A stretch of 64,000 nucleotides of DNA, from contig NZ_FOVE01000009.1 of assembly GCF_900115065.1 (NCBI RefSeq), positions 1-64,000 on the forward strand, written 5' to 3'. Positions 8,545 to 17,896 of this stretch are shown here, piece after piece. The translations under genes and the position numbers were made by a program. This stretch comes from Formivibrio citricus (GTDB taxonomy: Bacteria > Pseudomonadota > Gammaproteobacteria > Burkholderiales > Chitinibacteraceae). Within the stretch, counting starts at the first letter, position 1; the number at the start of each line of letters is the position of its first letter. The notes under the pieces are model-generated. The model did no database searches, was not told where the DNA came from, and was given only the letters and a program-made list of their open reading frames with translations.

Positions 8545-10043
8545 AGATTCCTTACCTGGAAAAACTGTTCAACTGGCTGGAGCAGTCCTCGCACTGGGGC
8601 GTGCATCCGGACTACCGCAAGGAGCCGGCCGCAAGCCGCCTGATCAGTAAATTGCCGCTGCCGCCAGTGCTCTACCTGCCGCTGGTGCAGCATGCCGGCG
8701 CGCCGGCCGTGGCGGTGGTCAAGGTCGGCGACCGGGTGCTGGCCGGGCAATTGCTGGCCGAAGCCGGCGGCAACATCTCGGCGCCGATCCATGCGCCGGC
8801 TGCGGGTGTGATCGAGGCCATCGGCCCGCATATCGCGCCGCATCCGTCGGGCCTGATGGTGGAAACGATTACGCTGCGCGTGACCGGCACCGAATCGGTC
8901 GAGCTGCAGACCTGCGCTGATCCGTTCAGTCTGCCGGCCGATGAGCTGGCGCGCCGCGTGGGCGAGGCCGGGGTGGTGGGTTTGGGAGGAGCCACCTTCC
9001 CGGCCTCGCCCAAGCTCAACCTCGGGCGCCGCGCCGCGGTGCATACGCTGGTGATCAACGGCAGCGAGTGCGAGCCCTACCTTTCTTGCGACGACCGGCT
9101 GATGCAGGAGCGCGCCGAAGGCGTGATCGAAGGCATCCGCCTGATCGCCTACATGATCGGCGCCGGACGCATCCTGGTCGGCATCGAAGACAACAAGCCC
9201 ACGGCCTACAAGACCATGTGCATGGCCGCCGCGCCGTTTGCCAACATTGAAGTGCATTCCGTGCCGACCCGCTATCCGATGGGCAGCGGCGAGCAACTGA
9301 TGACCTGGTTGACCGGTGTCGAACTTCCGGCCGGGCAGCGCATGGCGAGCATCGGCGTGCTGGTGCACAACGTCGGCACCGCGTATGCGATCCACCGCGC
9401 GCTGCGCCATGGCGAGCCACTGACCCACCGCATTGTGACCGTCGCGGGCGGGGCGGTGCGTCAGCCGCGTAACCTGGAAGTGGCACTCGGCACGCCGGCC
9501 TCCGCACTGGTGCATTTCTGCGGCGGGTTGACCGAAGAACCGACCCGGCTGGTGATGGGCGGGCCGATGATGGGCCAGACACTGCCCAGCCTCGATGCGC
9601 CGATCATCAAGGGCGCGAGCGGCGTGCTGGCGCTGACGCTGGCCGAGAGCGGCAGCCCGGAAGAAGGCGATTGCGTGCGCTGCGGCATGTGTACCCACGC
9701 TTGCCCGTTGCATCTGATGCCGCTTGACATGGCGGCTGCGATCCGCAGCGGCGATGTGCCGGCCGCGCAGAAGATGGGGCTCGACGATTGCCTGACCTGC
9801 GGCGCCTGCGCCTATCTGTGCCCGGCGCATATCCCGCTTTCGCATTACTTCAGCTACGCCAAGGGTGAAACCTGGGCGGCCGAGCAGAGCCAGCGCCAGC
9901 AGGATCAGATCCGTCAGTCCGGCGAGGCGAAGAAAGAACGGCTGGCCCGTGAACTGGCCGAGCGCCGTGCCGCGATGGCCAAGCGCAAGGCCGAACAGGA
10001 TGCCGCCAAGGCTGCGGCGAAGAAAGAGGAGGCTACATCGTGA
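8541..10043 (+). CDS. rnfC: RnfC, NADH- and FMN-binding subunit of Rnf
   Basis: 500 residues with a GTG start overlapping the rnfB stop. The N-terminal part carries the NADH/FMN-binding domain (GLGGATFPASPK, NGSECEPYLSCDD). Two [4Fe-4S] motifs follow, CVRCGMCTHACP near residue 376 and CLTCGACAYLCP near 415. The C-terminus is a charged Ala/Lys/Arg/Glu-rich tail of about 60 residues, as in proteobacterial RnfC/RsxC. It is the NADH-oxidising entry module. Confidence 0.96.
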   Translation: MKIPYLEKLFNWLEQSSHWGVHPDYRKEPAASRLISKLPLPPVLYLPLVQHAGAPAVAVVKVGDRVLAGQLLAEAGGNISAPIHAPAAGVIEAIGPHIAPHPSGLMVETITLRVTGTESVELQTCADPFSLPADELARRVGEAGVVGLGGATFPASPKLNLGRRAAVHTLVINGSECEPYLSCDDRLMQERAEGVIEGIRLIAYMIGAGRILVGIEDNKPTAYKTMCMAAAPFANIEVHSVPTRYPMGSGEQLMTWLTGVELPAGQRMASIGVLVHNVGTAYAIHRALRHGEPLTHRIVTVAGGAVRQPRNLEVALGTPASALVHFCGGLTEEPTRLVMGGPMMGQTLPSLDAPIIKGASGVLALTLAESGSPEEGDCVRCGMCTHACPLHLMPLDMAAAIRSGDVPAAQKMGLDDCLTCGACAYLCPAHIPLSHYFSYAKGETWAAEQSQRQQDQIRQSGEAKKERLARELAERRAAMAKRKAEQDAAKAAAKKEEATS

Positions 10044-11098
10044 TCTCGTCACCCCATGCGCCGCATGCGCGCGCCGTCGGCTCGATCGGCGAAATCATGC
10101 ACAAGGTGATGCTGGCGCTGGTGCCGGCGACGCTGTTCTCGTTCTGGACCTTCGGCTGGCCGGCTTTCTGGCTGTGGCTGGTGACCATGCTGTCCGCCGC
10201 GGGCTGGGAGGCGGTCTGCATCAAGTTGGCCGGCAAAAATGTGGCGACCAAACTGCGCGACGAATCGGCGCTGCTCACGGGCTGGCTGCTGGCCTTGTCC
10301 CTGCCGCCGTGGGCGCCGTGGTGGATCGGCGTAGTCGGCAGCTTTATCGCCATCGTGCTCGCCAAGCAGGTGTTCGGCGGGCTGGGGCAGAACCCGTTCA
10401 ACCCGGCGATGGTGGCCCGCGTGGCGCTGCTGATTTCCTTCCCGGTACCGATGACGCAATGGGTGCAGGCGCTGCCGCTTTCCCCCGCGAGCGTGGGTTT
10501 CTGGCAGGGCTTGCAGATCACGTTCGGCGGCCTGCCGGTGGTCGATGGTGTAGCCAGCGCCTCGGTGCTGGGCGGGATCAAGACCGAACTCGCGCGCATC
10601 GGCCACCTGCCGGGGCTCGACGGCTTGTTCACGGCCTGGCAGTCCGGGATTGGTCTGCGGGCCGGGAGCCTGGGTGAGTCCTCGGCGCTGTTGATCCTGC
10701 TGGGCGGCTTGTGGCTGATGCGTCATCACATCATCGGCTGGCGCACGCCGGTCGGCATGCTGGCCGGAGTGGCGGTGCCCGCGGTGTTTTTCTGGCTGCT
10801 GGATTCGGCGCACTACGCCTCGCCGCTGGTGCATCTGTTGTCGGGCGGGCTGTGGCTGGGCGCGTTCTTCATCGCGACCGACCCGGTTTCCTCGCCGACC
10901 ACGCGCACCGGGCAACTGATCTACGGCATCGGCTGCGGAGCGCTGACCTACATCATCCGCACTTGGGGCGGCTACCCGGAAGGCGTAGCTTTCGCCGTGC
11001 TGCTGATGAATGCAATCACGCCGCTGCTGGGCCGCGTGACCACCCCGCGCATCTACGGCCGTACCCGTGACGGCAATCCCCTGGAGGTCAAACCATGA
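10040..11098 (+). CDS. rnfD: RnfD, flavoprotein membrane subunit of Rnf
   Basis: 352 residues with about nine membrane helices, homologous to NqrB. The GTG start overlaps rnfC by 4 bp. The expected flavinylation site near residue 173 reads DGVASASVLGG, i.e. it ends in Ser where the family motif usually has Thr (S-x-A-T). A second conserved segment, FIATDPVSSPTTRTGQLIYG, is intact. Overlaps rnfG by 4 bp. Confidence 0.95.
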   Translation: MISSPHAPHARAVGSIGEIMHKVMLALVPATLFSFWTFGWPAFWLWLVTMLSAAGWEAVCIKLAGKNVATKLRDESALLTGWLLALSLPPWAPWWIGVVGSFIAIVLAKQVFGGLGQNPFNPAMVARVALLISFPVPMTQWVQALPLSPASVGFWQGLQITFGGLPVVDGVASASVLGGIKTELARIGHLPGLDGLFTAWQSGIGLRAGSLGESSALLILLGGLWLMRHHIIGWRTPVGMLAGVAVPAVFFWLLDSAHYASPLVHLLSGGLWLGAFFIATDPVSSPTTRTGQLIYGIGCGALTYIIRTWGGYPEGVAFAVLLMNAITPLLGRVTTPRIYGRTRDGNPLEVKP

Positions 11099-11700
11099 CG
11101 CTCTCTGAAAAATTCGATGTCTGGCGCAGCAAGATGCCTTATCAGGCCGGTTCGCTGGCGCTGGTCGGCATCCTGACCAGCGCGGCGCTGGCGCTGGCCA
11201 ACCAAGCGACCGAGAAACCGATCGCCGATAGCTTGCAGAAGGATTTGAAGGTGTCGCTGGCGCAGGTGCTGCCCGTTGGCAGCTTCGACAACGACTTGGC
11301 CGGGACGACCGTGAAGCATCAAGGGCGCACCGTGTATCTGGCGAAGAAGGGGGGCAAGCTCACCGGGGCGGTGTTCGAGACTTCCAGCAAGGGCTATTCC
11401 GGTTCGATCAATGTGGTGATGGCAGTCGATCCGCAGGGCAAGGTGCTCGGTGTGCGCGTGTTGAGCCATACCGAAACGCCGGGCCTGGGCGACAAGATCG
11501 AGACGCAGAAATCGGACTGGATCAAGTCTTTCATCGGCAAGACCCTGCCAGGTGCCAAGTGGGCGGTGAAGAAGGACGGCGGCGAATTCGACCAGTTCGC
11601 CGGAGCGACGATCACGCCGCGTGCCGTGGTCAAGGCCGTGCATGAAGGCTTGCAGTGGTATGTGCAGGAAAACGCAGCCATTTTGAAGGAGGAAAAGTGA
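11095..11700 (+). CDS. rnfG: RnfG, covalent-FMN subunit of Rnf
   Basis: 201 residues: one N-terminal membrane helix (about 20-40) and a periplasmic FMN-binding domain. The motif FAGATITPRAVV near residue 170 contains the SGAT-type threonine to which ApbE attaches FMN. It overlaps rnfD by 4 bp and shares an A with the start of rnfE (TGATG). Confidence 0.95.
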   Translation: MTLSEKFDVWRSKMPYQAGSLALVGILTSAALALANQATEKPIADSLQKDLKVSLAQVLPVGSFDNDLAGTTVKHQGRTVYLAKKGGKLTGAVFETSSKGYSGSINVVMAVDPQGKVLGVRVLSHTETPGLGDKIETQKSDWIKSFIGKTLPGAKWAVKKDGGEFDQFAGATITPRAVVKAVHEGLQWYVQENAAILKEEK

Positions 11701-12389
11701 TGGATGGCGAACACAAGACCAACCGTTATGTCGGCATCTTTCGGGATGGCATCTGGAACCAGAACATCATCTTCTCCCAGACCGTGGCCCTGTGCCCTGC
11801 GATGGCCGTGACCAGTTCTGCGACCAACGGCCTTGGCATGGGCCTGGCGACGACGGCCGTGTTAACGGCGGCCAACGTGCTGATCTCTTTTATCCGCAAG
11901 GGTGTGAGCAACGAAGTGCGTATTCCGGTGTTCATCGCATTCATTGCGACCTTGGTGACGCTGGTGGACATGGCGATGAACGCCTGGGCGCATGACCTTT
12001 ACAAGGTGCTGGGGCTGTTCATCGCGCTGATCGTGGTCAACTGCGCGATTCTGGGCCGGGCCGAGGCGTTTGCCTCGCGCGAGAAGCCGCTTGCGGCACT
12101 CGTCGACGGCATCGGCATGGGGCTGGGTTTCACGCTGGCGCTGACGACCATCGGCGCGATCCGCGAAGTGCTCGGCACCGGCATGCTGTTCCAGCAGGCG
12201 CATCTCTTCTTCGGCCCGGGCGCCAAGTGGCTGGAACAGACCGTGTTCCCCGGTTACGGCGGCATGCTGATGTGGATTCTGCCGCCCGGCGGGTTCATGG
12301 TCATGGGCATGCTGCTGGCCGCCAAGCGCGTGATCGAAACCCAGCGCAGCCGCCGGCCCGCGGTGAATGCGCAAGTGGTGCATTGCTGA
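11700..12389 (+). CDS. rnfE: RnfE, membrane subunit of Rnf
   Basis: 229 residues, about six membrane helices, homologous to NqrD and paralogous to RnfA; contains SQTVALCPAMAVTSSATNG and VNCAILGRAEAFAS. The ATG at 11700 overlaps the rnfG stop. It pairs with RnfA to form the membrane core. Confidence 0.95.
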   Translation: MDGEHKTNRYVGIFRDGIWNQNIIFSQTVALCPAMAVTSSATNGLGMGLATTAVLTAANVLISFIRKGVSNEVRIPVFIAFIATLVTLVDMAMNAWAHDLYKVLGLFIALIVVNCAILGRAEAFASREKPLAALVDGIGMGLGFTLALTTIGAIREVLGTGMLFQQAHLFFGPGAKWLEQTVFPGYGGMLMWILPPGGFMVMGMLLAAKRVIETQRSRRPAVNAQVVHC

Positions 12390-12414
12390 GAATTGAGAGA
12401 GTCAGGAGAAAACC

Positions 12415-12693
12415 ATGTCCCTATCCGTAAGTGTGGCCTGTGTCGAAGCGTTCCGGCAGGTATGGGTGAAACTGGAACTGGAGGAGGGCGCGACGGTGGC
12501 CGATGCCATTGCCCGTGCCCGGCTGGAAAAAACCATTCCCGGCTTTACGCTGGAGGGCCACCGTTTCGGTATCTTCGGCAAGGCGGCCACGGCCGAAACG
12601 GAGCTCAAGCCCGGCGACCGGGTCGAGGTGGTGCGGCCCATCGTCTGCGATCCGGAGATGGTGCCCAGAAGGCCGGGTTCCGAGGAAGAATAG
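12415..12693 (+). CDS. rnfH: RnfH family ubiquitin-like protein
   Basis: 92-residue protein with a beta-grasp (MoaD/ThiS-like) fold pattern: VEAFRQVWVKLELEEGATVADAI and KPGDRVEVVRPI. RnfH is the usual last gene of nif-linked rnf1 operons; its biochemical role is not established. It follows rnfE by 25 bp and ends the cluster before nhaD. Confidence 0.9.
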   Translation: MSLSVSVACVEAFRQVWVKLELEEGATVADAIARARLEKTIPGFTLEGHRFGIFGKAATAETELKPGDRVEVVRPIVCDPEMVPRRPGSEEE

Positions 12694-12763
12694 GCGTGGC
12701 GGATGCCACATACGACTTTGACTTGTACAATCCCCTCCCTGCCAAGGGCGCTGGAGACTCATA

Positions 12764-14047
12764 ATGATAACCGCTTTGATTTTGCTGTTTATTCTGGCCT
12801 ATGCGGCCATCGCGCTGGAGCACCCGCTCGGCGTCAACAAATCGGCCTCGGCGCTGGTGGGGGCCGGTCTGCTGTGGAGCATTTACGCCATGGCGACGGG
12901 CGATCATCATCTGGTCGTCCATCAACTCAACGAAACGCTGGCCGGGACGGCGCAGATCGTGTTTTTCCTGATCGGAGCGATGACGATTGTGGAAGTGGTC
13001 GATGCCCACGACGGCTTTGAAGTCATCACCTCGCGCATCAATACCTCGTCGCTGTCTTCGCTGATGTGGACGATTGGCATCGTGACCTTTTTCCTCAGCG
13101 CGGTTCTGGACAACCTGACCACGACCATCGTCATGATCTCGCTGATGAAAAAGCTGCACGACAAGCAGGACGAGCGCCTGTTCTTTGCCGGGATCATCGT
13201 CATTGCCGCCAACGCCGGCGGCGCTTGGACGCCGATTGGCGACGTGACCACGACCATGCTCTGGATCGGCGGTCAGGTGAGTACGGTCGGGATCATGAAA
13301 TCGCTGCTCATCCCTTCGTTGTTCAACCTGGCTATTCCGCTGGTCTTTGCCGCGATGGCGATGAAGGGGCGCAAGGTGGTGACGCCCGTCGTGAACAATC
13401 AAAACGATGGCTATGTGACCACCGATTTCGAGCGCAAGGTGATGTTCTTCCTCGGCATCGGCATTCTCGTGGCTGTGCCGGTCTTCAAGACCATTACCCA
13501 TCTGCCGCCCTTCATGGGCATTCTGTTCGGGCTGGGTATTCTCTGGCTGGTCGGGGAGTTGATTCACCGCCACAAGGAGGATGAGGAAAAGGAACACCTC
13601 ACGCTCGCCAGTGCCCTGCGCCGGATCGACATGGCTTCGGTGGTGTTCTTTATCGGCATCCTGCTCGCGGTGGCGACGCTGGAACACACTCACATCCTGT
13701 CCGGGCTGGCACACTGGCTGGACAAGACGGTGGGGCGGCAGGACATCATCGTGATCCTGCTCGGGCTGGTGAGCGCCATCGTGGATAACGTACCGCTGGT
13801 GGCGGCCTCGATGGGCATGTACAGCATGACGCAATTCCCGACCGATTCCTTCCTCTGGGAATTCATCGCCTACTGCGCGGGAACGGGCGGCTCGATCCTG
13901 ATCATCGGCTCGGCGGCCGGGGTGGCCGCGATGGGGCTGGAGAAGGTGAACTTCATCTGGTACGCCCGCAAGATCAGCCTGCTGGCGCTGGCCGGATACG
14001 CGGCTGGGGCGGTTGCCTACATGGTGCAGTACCAACTGGTCCATTAA
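12764..14047 (+). CDS. nhaD: NhaD-type Na+/H+ antiporter
   Basis: 427 residues with about 12 membrane segments, ion-transporter (IT) superfamily. Typical segments are LSAVLDNLTTTIVM, NAGGAWTPIGDVTTTMLW and SAIVDNVPLVAASMGMY, each with the buried acidic or Asn residues of NhaD. It lies 70 bp after rnfH on the same strand. Rnf complexes can be Na+-coupled, so neighbourhood suggests Na+ cycling for Rnf, but this is inference from position. Confidence 0.9.
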   Translation: MITALILLFILAYAAIALEHPLGVNKSASALVGAGLLWSIYAMATGDHHLVVHQLNETLAGTAQIVFFLIGAMTIVEVVDAHDGFEVITSRINTSSLSSLMWTIGIVTFFLSAVLDNLTTTIVMISLMKKLHDKQDERLFFAGIIVIAANAGGAWTPIGDVTTTMLWIGGQVSTVGIMKSLLIPSLFNLAIPLVFAAMAMKGRKVVTPVVNNQNDGYVTTDFERKVMFFLGIGILVAVPVFKTITHLPPFMGILFGLGILWLVGELIHRHKEDEEKEHLTLASALRRIDMASVVFFIGILLAVATLEHTHILSGLAHWLDKTVGRQDIIVILLGLVSAIVDNVPLVAASMGMYSMTQFPTDSFLWEFIAYCAGTGGSILIIGSAAGVAAMGLEKVNFIWYARKISLLALAGYAAGAVAYMVQYQLVH

Positions 14048-14081
14048 GGAAACTCTGAACAATTGCTGTGAAGGCACATGG

Positions 14082-14105
14082 CGGCCCCTTCGACCGGAGG
14101 GGCCG
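14082..14105. terminator. Hairpin between convergent nhaD and CaCA exchanger
   Basis: CGGCCCCT/AGGGGCCG stem with an 8-base loop. No strong T-run on either side; placed between two converging genes, so a bidirectional stop is plausible. Confidence 0.55.
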
Positions 14106-14108
14106 TTG

Positions 14109-15113
14109 TCAATTGCCGTGGGCGAAGAGCACCCAGGTGTTGGCGATATAAAGCATGAAAAGCCCCAGGCTGATCCAGCTCAACCCCAGCAATACCCGGC
14201 CTTTGGGCCGGAAAATCAGCCCGACGATGACCAGCGTGTTCATCATCACCGCAGCCAGCGCGGTCAGCGCATGGGTGTTGTTCACGGAGGCCAGCAGCGG
14301 GCCTTGTGTAAAGGCGATGTCGTCGATGGCAAGGATCGTCATGTTGAAAAGGTTGCTGCCCAGCAGGTTGGCAATCGCCATGTCGAGCGCGCCCAAGCGC
14401 AACGCTGAAAGCGTGACGGCGGCCTCCGGCACGGTGGTGACCGCGGCGACCAGCAGCGTGCCAACAAAGCTTTGCTCCCATCCCATCTCTGCCGCCAGCG
14501 CCTTGGCGACAAAAGGCAGCAGGATGCCCGCCGCCACGATCGAGACAGCCGCCAATGCATAACGGATCATGGCTTGGCGCAAGGTGATGCCCGCGTAACG
14601 GTCGGCCTGCTCCTCGACGAACTCGGCGACGGTGCGCTGCTCGTACTGATACACGGCGCGCATGGATACGAGGTAGAGCACCAGGATGAACGGCGTATAG
14701 GCGCCGACATGCCCCAGGCGCGGGCTGATTCCCCCGTGGTCGAGCAGCAGGCTGAAGCCGACGAAGGAGATCATGAGCGCACCGAGCGCCGCCGAGAGGA
14801 TATGTCCCTGCGCCGCGCGGGAATACAGCGTTTCCTTGCGGTACAGCGCATCCAGAACGACCAGGAAAACGAGGTTGAACACTGCCGCGCCCAGAACATT
14901 GCCGACCGCGATGTCGGGCGCCCGGGCGGCTGTCACAGCCGATACACCAGCCACCAACTCCGGCAAAGAAGTGGCGGTTGCCAGCAGGATCAGGCCGACC
15001 CAGGAACCGGACAGCCCGGTTTTCCGGGCGATGATGTCGCCGTTGATCGAGAGGTGCCAGCCGGCGATGCCGATGACTACCAGACAAAGCAGCAACTGGA
15101 GCCAGAGACTCAT
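14109..15113 (-). CDS. Sodium/calcium exchanger family (CaCA) membrane protein
   Basis: 334 residues with about ten membrane helices in two inverted repeats. Each repeat carries the family alpha motif: LLATATSLPELVAG near residue 45 and LLVAAVTTVPEAAVT near 224, with the ion-coordinating glutamates. The specific ion (Ca2+, K+ or Na+) cannot be read from sequence. Single gene; converges on nhaD. Confidence 0.88.
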   Translation of the reverse strand: MSLWLQLLLCLVVIGIAGWHLSINGDIIARKTGLSGSWVGLILLATATSLPELVAGVSAVTAARAPDIAVGNVLGAAVFNLVFLVVLDALYRKETLYSRAAQGHILSAALGALMISFVGFSLLLDHGGISPRLGHVGAYTPFILVLYLVSMRAVYQYEQRTVAEFVEEQADRYAGITLRQAMIRYALAAVSIVAAGILLPFVAKALAAEMGWEQSFVGTLLVAAVTTVPEAAVTLSALRLGALDMAIANLLGSNLFNMTILAIDDIAFTQGPLLASVNNTHALTALAAVMMNTLVIVGLIFRPKGRVLLGLSWISLGLFMLYIANTWVLFAHGN

Positions 15114-15252
15114 AGCGTATCTTCCGGGTTGGGGTCTGTGTTCGAAGTCTAGCTGGTATTTCTTTTTGCGAGATCCTTTCTGGACCGGCCTACCGTTCTA
15201 CCCCCGCCATTTGCACTACCCCAAGACTTGGGCAAGCGTTTCACGGGAGGAT

Positions 15253-16599
15253 TCAGACGTGATTTCGGTGATCTTGTCCAATCTTGGCAAGCTGCAGGTC
15301 CGCGAGTGCGCTATAGAGCGGAGAGCAAAACAGACGCGAAATTAACGAAGCAAGCATGGAAGCGGCCATCAGGCTGATCACCATTCCGTGACCATCAATC
15401 ATTTCCATGACAATAATGAACGAAGTCAGGGGGGCTTGCGTAACTGCCGCGAGGAACCCAGCCATGCATAGCGCATAAATCGATACCGGGCTGACCGAGG
15501 CAAGAAACGGTTGGATTTCTGCGCCTATGCCGACACCAATCGCGAGACTGGGGGCAAAAATTCCGCCGGGGATACCGCTGAGGAAGGTAAAGACCGTGGC
15601 AGCAAATTTGACTGGTGCGTAGTACCACGGCATGTGTAATTGTCCTTCCAGTGTGCCAAGCGTGAAAAAGTAGCCAGATCCGTGAGCTGTTCCTTGGCTG
15701 ACGAGCCCGAGCAGCGCAACCATCAATCCACAAAAACCTGCCCAAAGATAAGGATGTTTGCTGCGCCAGCGACCGAGCCTGCTGGAGTCAGGTCGGGCAT
15801 GGTGTGCCAAGATCCTGCTGAACAGTCCGCCTGCCACGCCGCAGACCAGGGAGCAAACGAAAACTGGCAAGAGGATGCGGTAATCAATATTCGATATGGC
15901 CAATCGGCCGAAATAGATGTAATTCCCCTGAATGGAAATGGAGATCAGGCCAGCCAGAACGATGGCCGAAATCAGTACGCCGTTGGTTTTTTCCTCGAAG
16001 CGTTTTCCCAGCTCTTCAATGGCGAAAAAAATTCCCGCTAGTGGAGTGTTGAATGCGGCTGCGATACCAGCGGCGCCTCCTGCCAAGATCAAGTGCTTGG
16101 AGTTCCTTTGAGTATGCTGAGGCAGAAAGCGGCGGAAGGCATGCATGATGCTGGCTCCAACCTGTACCGATGGTCCTTCTCTACCGGCAGAGAAGCCAGC
16201 GGCCAGCGCGGCCGTCCCAAGGACAATTTTCCCCAAGGCGATGCGGGTCGAAACGAAAATTCCGATTTTTTCCGGTGTGGTTTCCGGTTTTAATGCAGCG
16301 ATAACCTGCGGAATGCCGCTGCCTTCTGCGCCAGCAAAGAAACGTCGTGTCAGCCATGCAAGCAGAATGGCGGCAGAAGGGCAGATTGCGAGAGCCAGCC
16401 AACCATGCTGACCGGTCATTGAGCCAAACAAGGCGATGGCATGTTCGGTCAGGTGTGCAAACAGAACCACGATCAGTCCTGTGACAAGGGCTGCGAGCCA
16501 AATGATCGCACGTTCTTTCCACGCGCCCCGGTCGGTCAGACGATGGTGGCTGGCTGATTTGTGCAGGCGCCGAATCGTGCTCGTTATATGCTTTTGCAT
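15253..16599 (-). CDS. ClC family chloride channel/transporter
   Basis: 448 residues. Selectivity-filter motifs are present in order: GSGIPQV near 95, GREGPSVQ near 141 (with the gating Glu), and GIFAPSLAIG near 346. The Glu in GREGP is kept, so Cl-/H+ exchange is possible. No C-terminal CBS domains. It starts directly after the marR stop, so it is the last gene of otsA-otsB-marR-clc. This placement links anion transport to trehalose-based osmotic adaptation. Confidence 0.92.
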   Translation of the reverse strand: MQKHITSTIRRLHKSASHHRLTDRGAWKERAIIWLAALVTGLIVVLFAHLTEHAIALFGSMTGQHGWLALAICPSAAILLAWLTRRFFAGAEGSGIPQVIAALKPETTPEKIGIFVSTRIALGKIVLGTAALAAGFSAGREGPSVQVGASIMHAFRRFLPQHTQRNSKHLILAGGAAGIAAAFNTPLAGIFFAIEELGKRFEEKTNGVLISAIVLAGLISISIQGNYIYFGRLAISNIDYRILLPVFVCSLVCGVAGGLFSRILAHHARPDSSRLGRWRSKHPYLWAGFCGLMVALLGLVSQGTAHGSGYFFTLGTLEGQLHMPWYYAPVKFAATVFTFLSGIPGGIFAPSLAIGVGIGAEIQPFLASVSPVSIYALCMAGFLAAVTQAPLTSFIIVMEMIDGHGMVISLMAASMLASLISRLFCSPLYSALADLQLAKIGQDHRNHV

Positions 16600-17130
16600 T
16601 TAAATCTCTGCCAATGGCGTGTCTTTGTCTTTCAGGTCCGCCGACTCAAACATGGCGAGCAAGACATTCAGGTTTTTGTGCAGATCCCGCAATGTGGCAT
16701 AGGGTAGTTTTCCCAATGCTTCAGGCAACAGGCCGCGCACCGGAGCGGGTGCCAACCCCAGTTTGACCTGGCCTTGTCCCGAGATGAACAGACCCGTTAT
16801 GCGATTATCTTTGCCATTGCGAGTCTTGCTGACCAAACCCAAGCCAACAAGCTTGCTCAGGATATTGCTTGCCGTGGATTGATGTATTGACATTGTTTTT
16901 GCCAGTTCTGAGACGCTGATTCCCGGTCGCACGGATATTTCTGACAAAGCCCAGAGCAGTGATCCGCTAATGCCAAGCCGGTCTTCGACCTCCTGGAAAT
17001 GTTTGCGCACCGATTTGAAAATTATGCGGAATTGCCGAAGCACTTCCATGTCCAGTTCGGTTCCGGTACTTGCCGGAGTGGAGGGCTTGCCGGTGTGGGG
17101 TGGCGCCGTGGAGGCAGTATCATGTTTCAT
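16600..17130 (-). CDS. MarR family transcriptional regulator
   Basis: 176 residues with a winged helix-turn-helix in the middle: ISVSELAKTMSIHQSTASNILSKLV is broken here only for description into the recognition region, residues about 88-112, followed by the wing near 120-130. The ATG at 17130 overlaps the otsB end by 11 bp. Its ligand is unknown. It probably controls its own operon and perhaps the divergent GH15 gene through the palindrome at 20223-20246. Confidence 0.85.
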   Translation of the reverse strand: MKHDTASTAPPHTGKPSTPASTGTELDMEVLRQFRIIFKSVRKHFQEVEDRLGISGSLLWALSEISVRPGISVSELAKTMSIHQSTASNILSKLVGLGLVSKTRNGKDNRITGLFISGQGQVKLGLAPAPVRGLLPEALGKLPYATLRDLHKNLNVLLAMFESADLKDKDTPLAEI

Positions 17131-17896
17131 GGTGTTTCTTCCGTTTCGCGCGGATGATTTTGTCCAGTTGCTGGATAAGTTCAAGCATTTCATCCTGAGT
17201 ATCCAGGCAATAGCGCGCAGCTGAACCATCCATACAGCCGACACGGATTGTCATCCAATCCGGCAACGCCTTCCGAAAAACGCTCTCGTCGGTTTCATCG
17301 TCGCCGACGAACAGGGCATTCGTGGCATTCTCGGCGCGCAGGAGCGCGAACAGGGCATCGAATTTATCCGTGGCATCGGCGGGCAGCAGGTTGAAGACGC
17401 ATTTGCCGCCGATAACGCGCGGGGCCGGGTGGAGTTGCCGGATCATGGTCTTGATGGTGGTTCGCGCATCTTCCTGGTTTTGGGCCATGCGGTAATGCAG
17501 TGAAAGCGAATACCGTTTGTTTTCAACCCGTGTACCTTCGGGGAGCGTGTTCTTGATGGTGAGGATCTGTTTTTCCCATGTGGAAACGTCGGCAAGAGCG
17601 CCTTCCGTTTCTGCCTCCCCCGCGATTCCCTCCGCGCCATGATTGCCGATCACATGCTTGGGCTCGAAATGCAGTCGTTTGCGGATGTCCGCGATGCTGC
17701 GCCCGGTGATGATTGCCACTGTGGCGATTTCGGTTAGCCGTGCCAGGGCTTGGGCGATGGCGCCCGGCGTGTTGGCATCTTCCGGGTGGGTTACGATCGG
17801 CGCCAGGGTGCCGTCGAAATCGAAGGCGAGCAACGTTCGTTCGTCGATCTGCGAATGCAGTGCCTGTATGCCCTGCGGTGAGAACAGAAAATGCAT
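17120..17896 (-). CDS. otsB: Trehalose-6-phosphate phosphatase
   Basis: 258-residue HAD phosphatase: nucleophile motif DFDGTLAPI at about 25-33, motif II ITGRS near 63, and motif IV GDDETDESVF near 200. It converts trehalose-6-phosphate to trehalose. Its ATG overlaps the otsA stop (TGATG), so translation of the two enzymes is coupled. Confidence 0.94.
   Translation of the reverse strand: MHFLFSPQGIQALHSQIDERTLLAFDFDGTLAPIVTHPEDANTPGAIAQALARLTEIATVAIITGRSIADIRKRLHFEPKHVIGNHGAEGIAGEAETEGALADVSTWEKQILTIKNTLPEGTRVENKRYSLSLHYRMAQNQEDARTTIKTMIRQLHPAPRVIGGKCVFNLLPADATDKFDALFALLRAENATNALFVGDDETDESVFRKALPDWMTIRVGCMDGSAARYCLDTQDEMLELIQQLDKIIRAKRKKHHET

Noticed and set aside
7338-10052. 904-codon minus-strand frame opposite rnfA-rnfC
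   Set aside because: Spans three intact rnf genes on the other strand; His/Arg/Gln-rich shadow without domains.
12716-12735. TTGACT/TACAAT-like promoter before nhaD
   Set aside because: The two hexamers are only a few bases apart and no correctly spaced -35 could be found.
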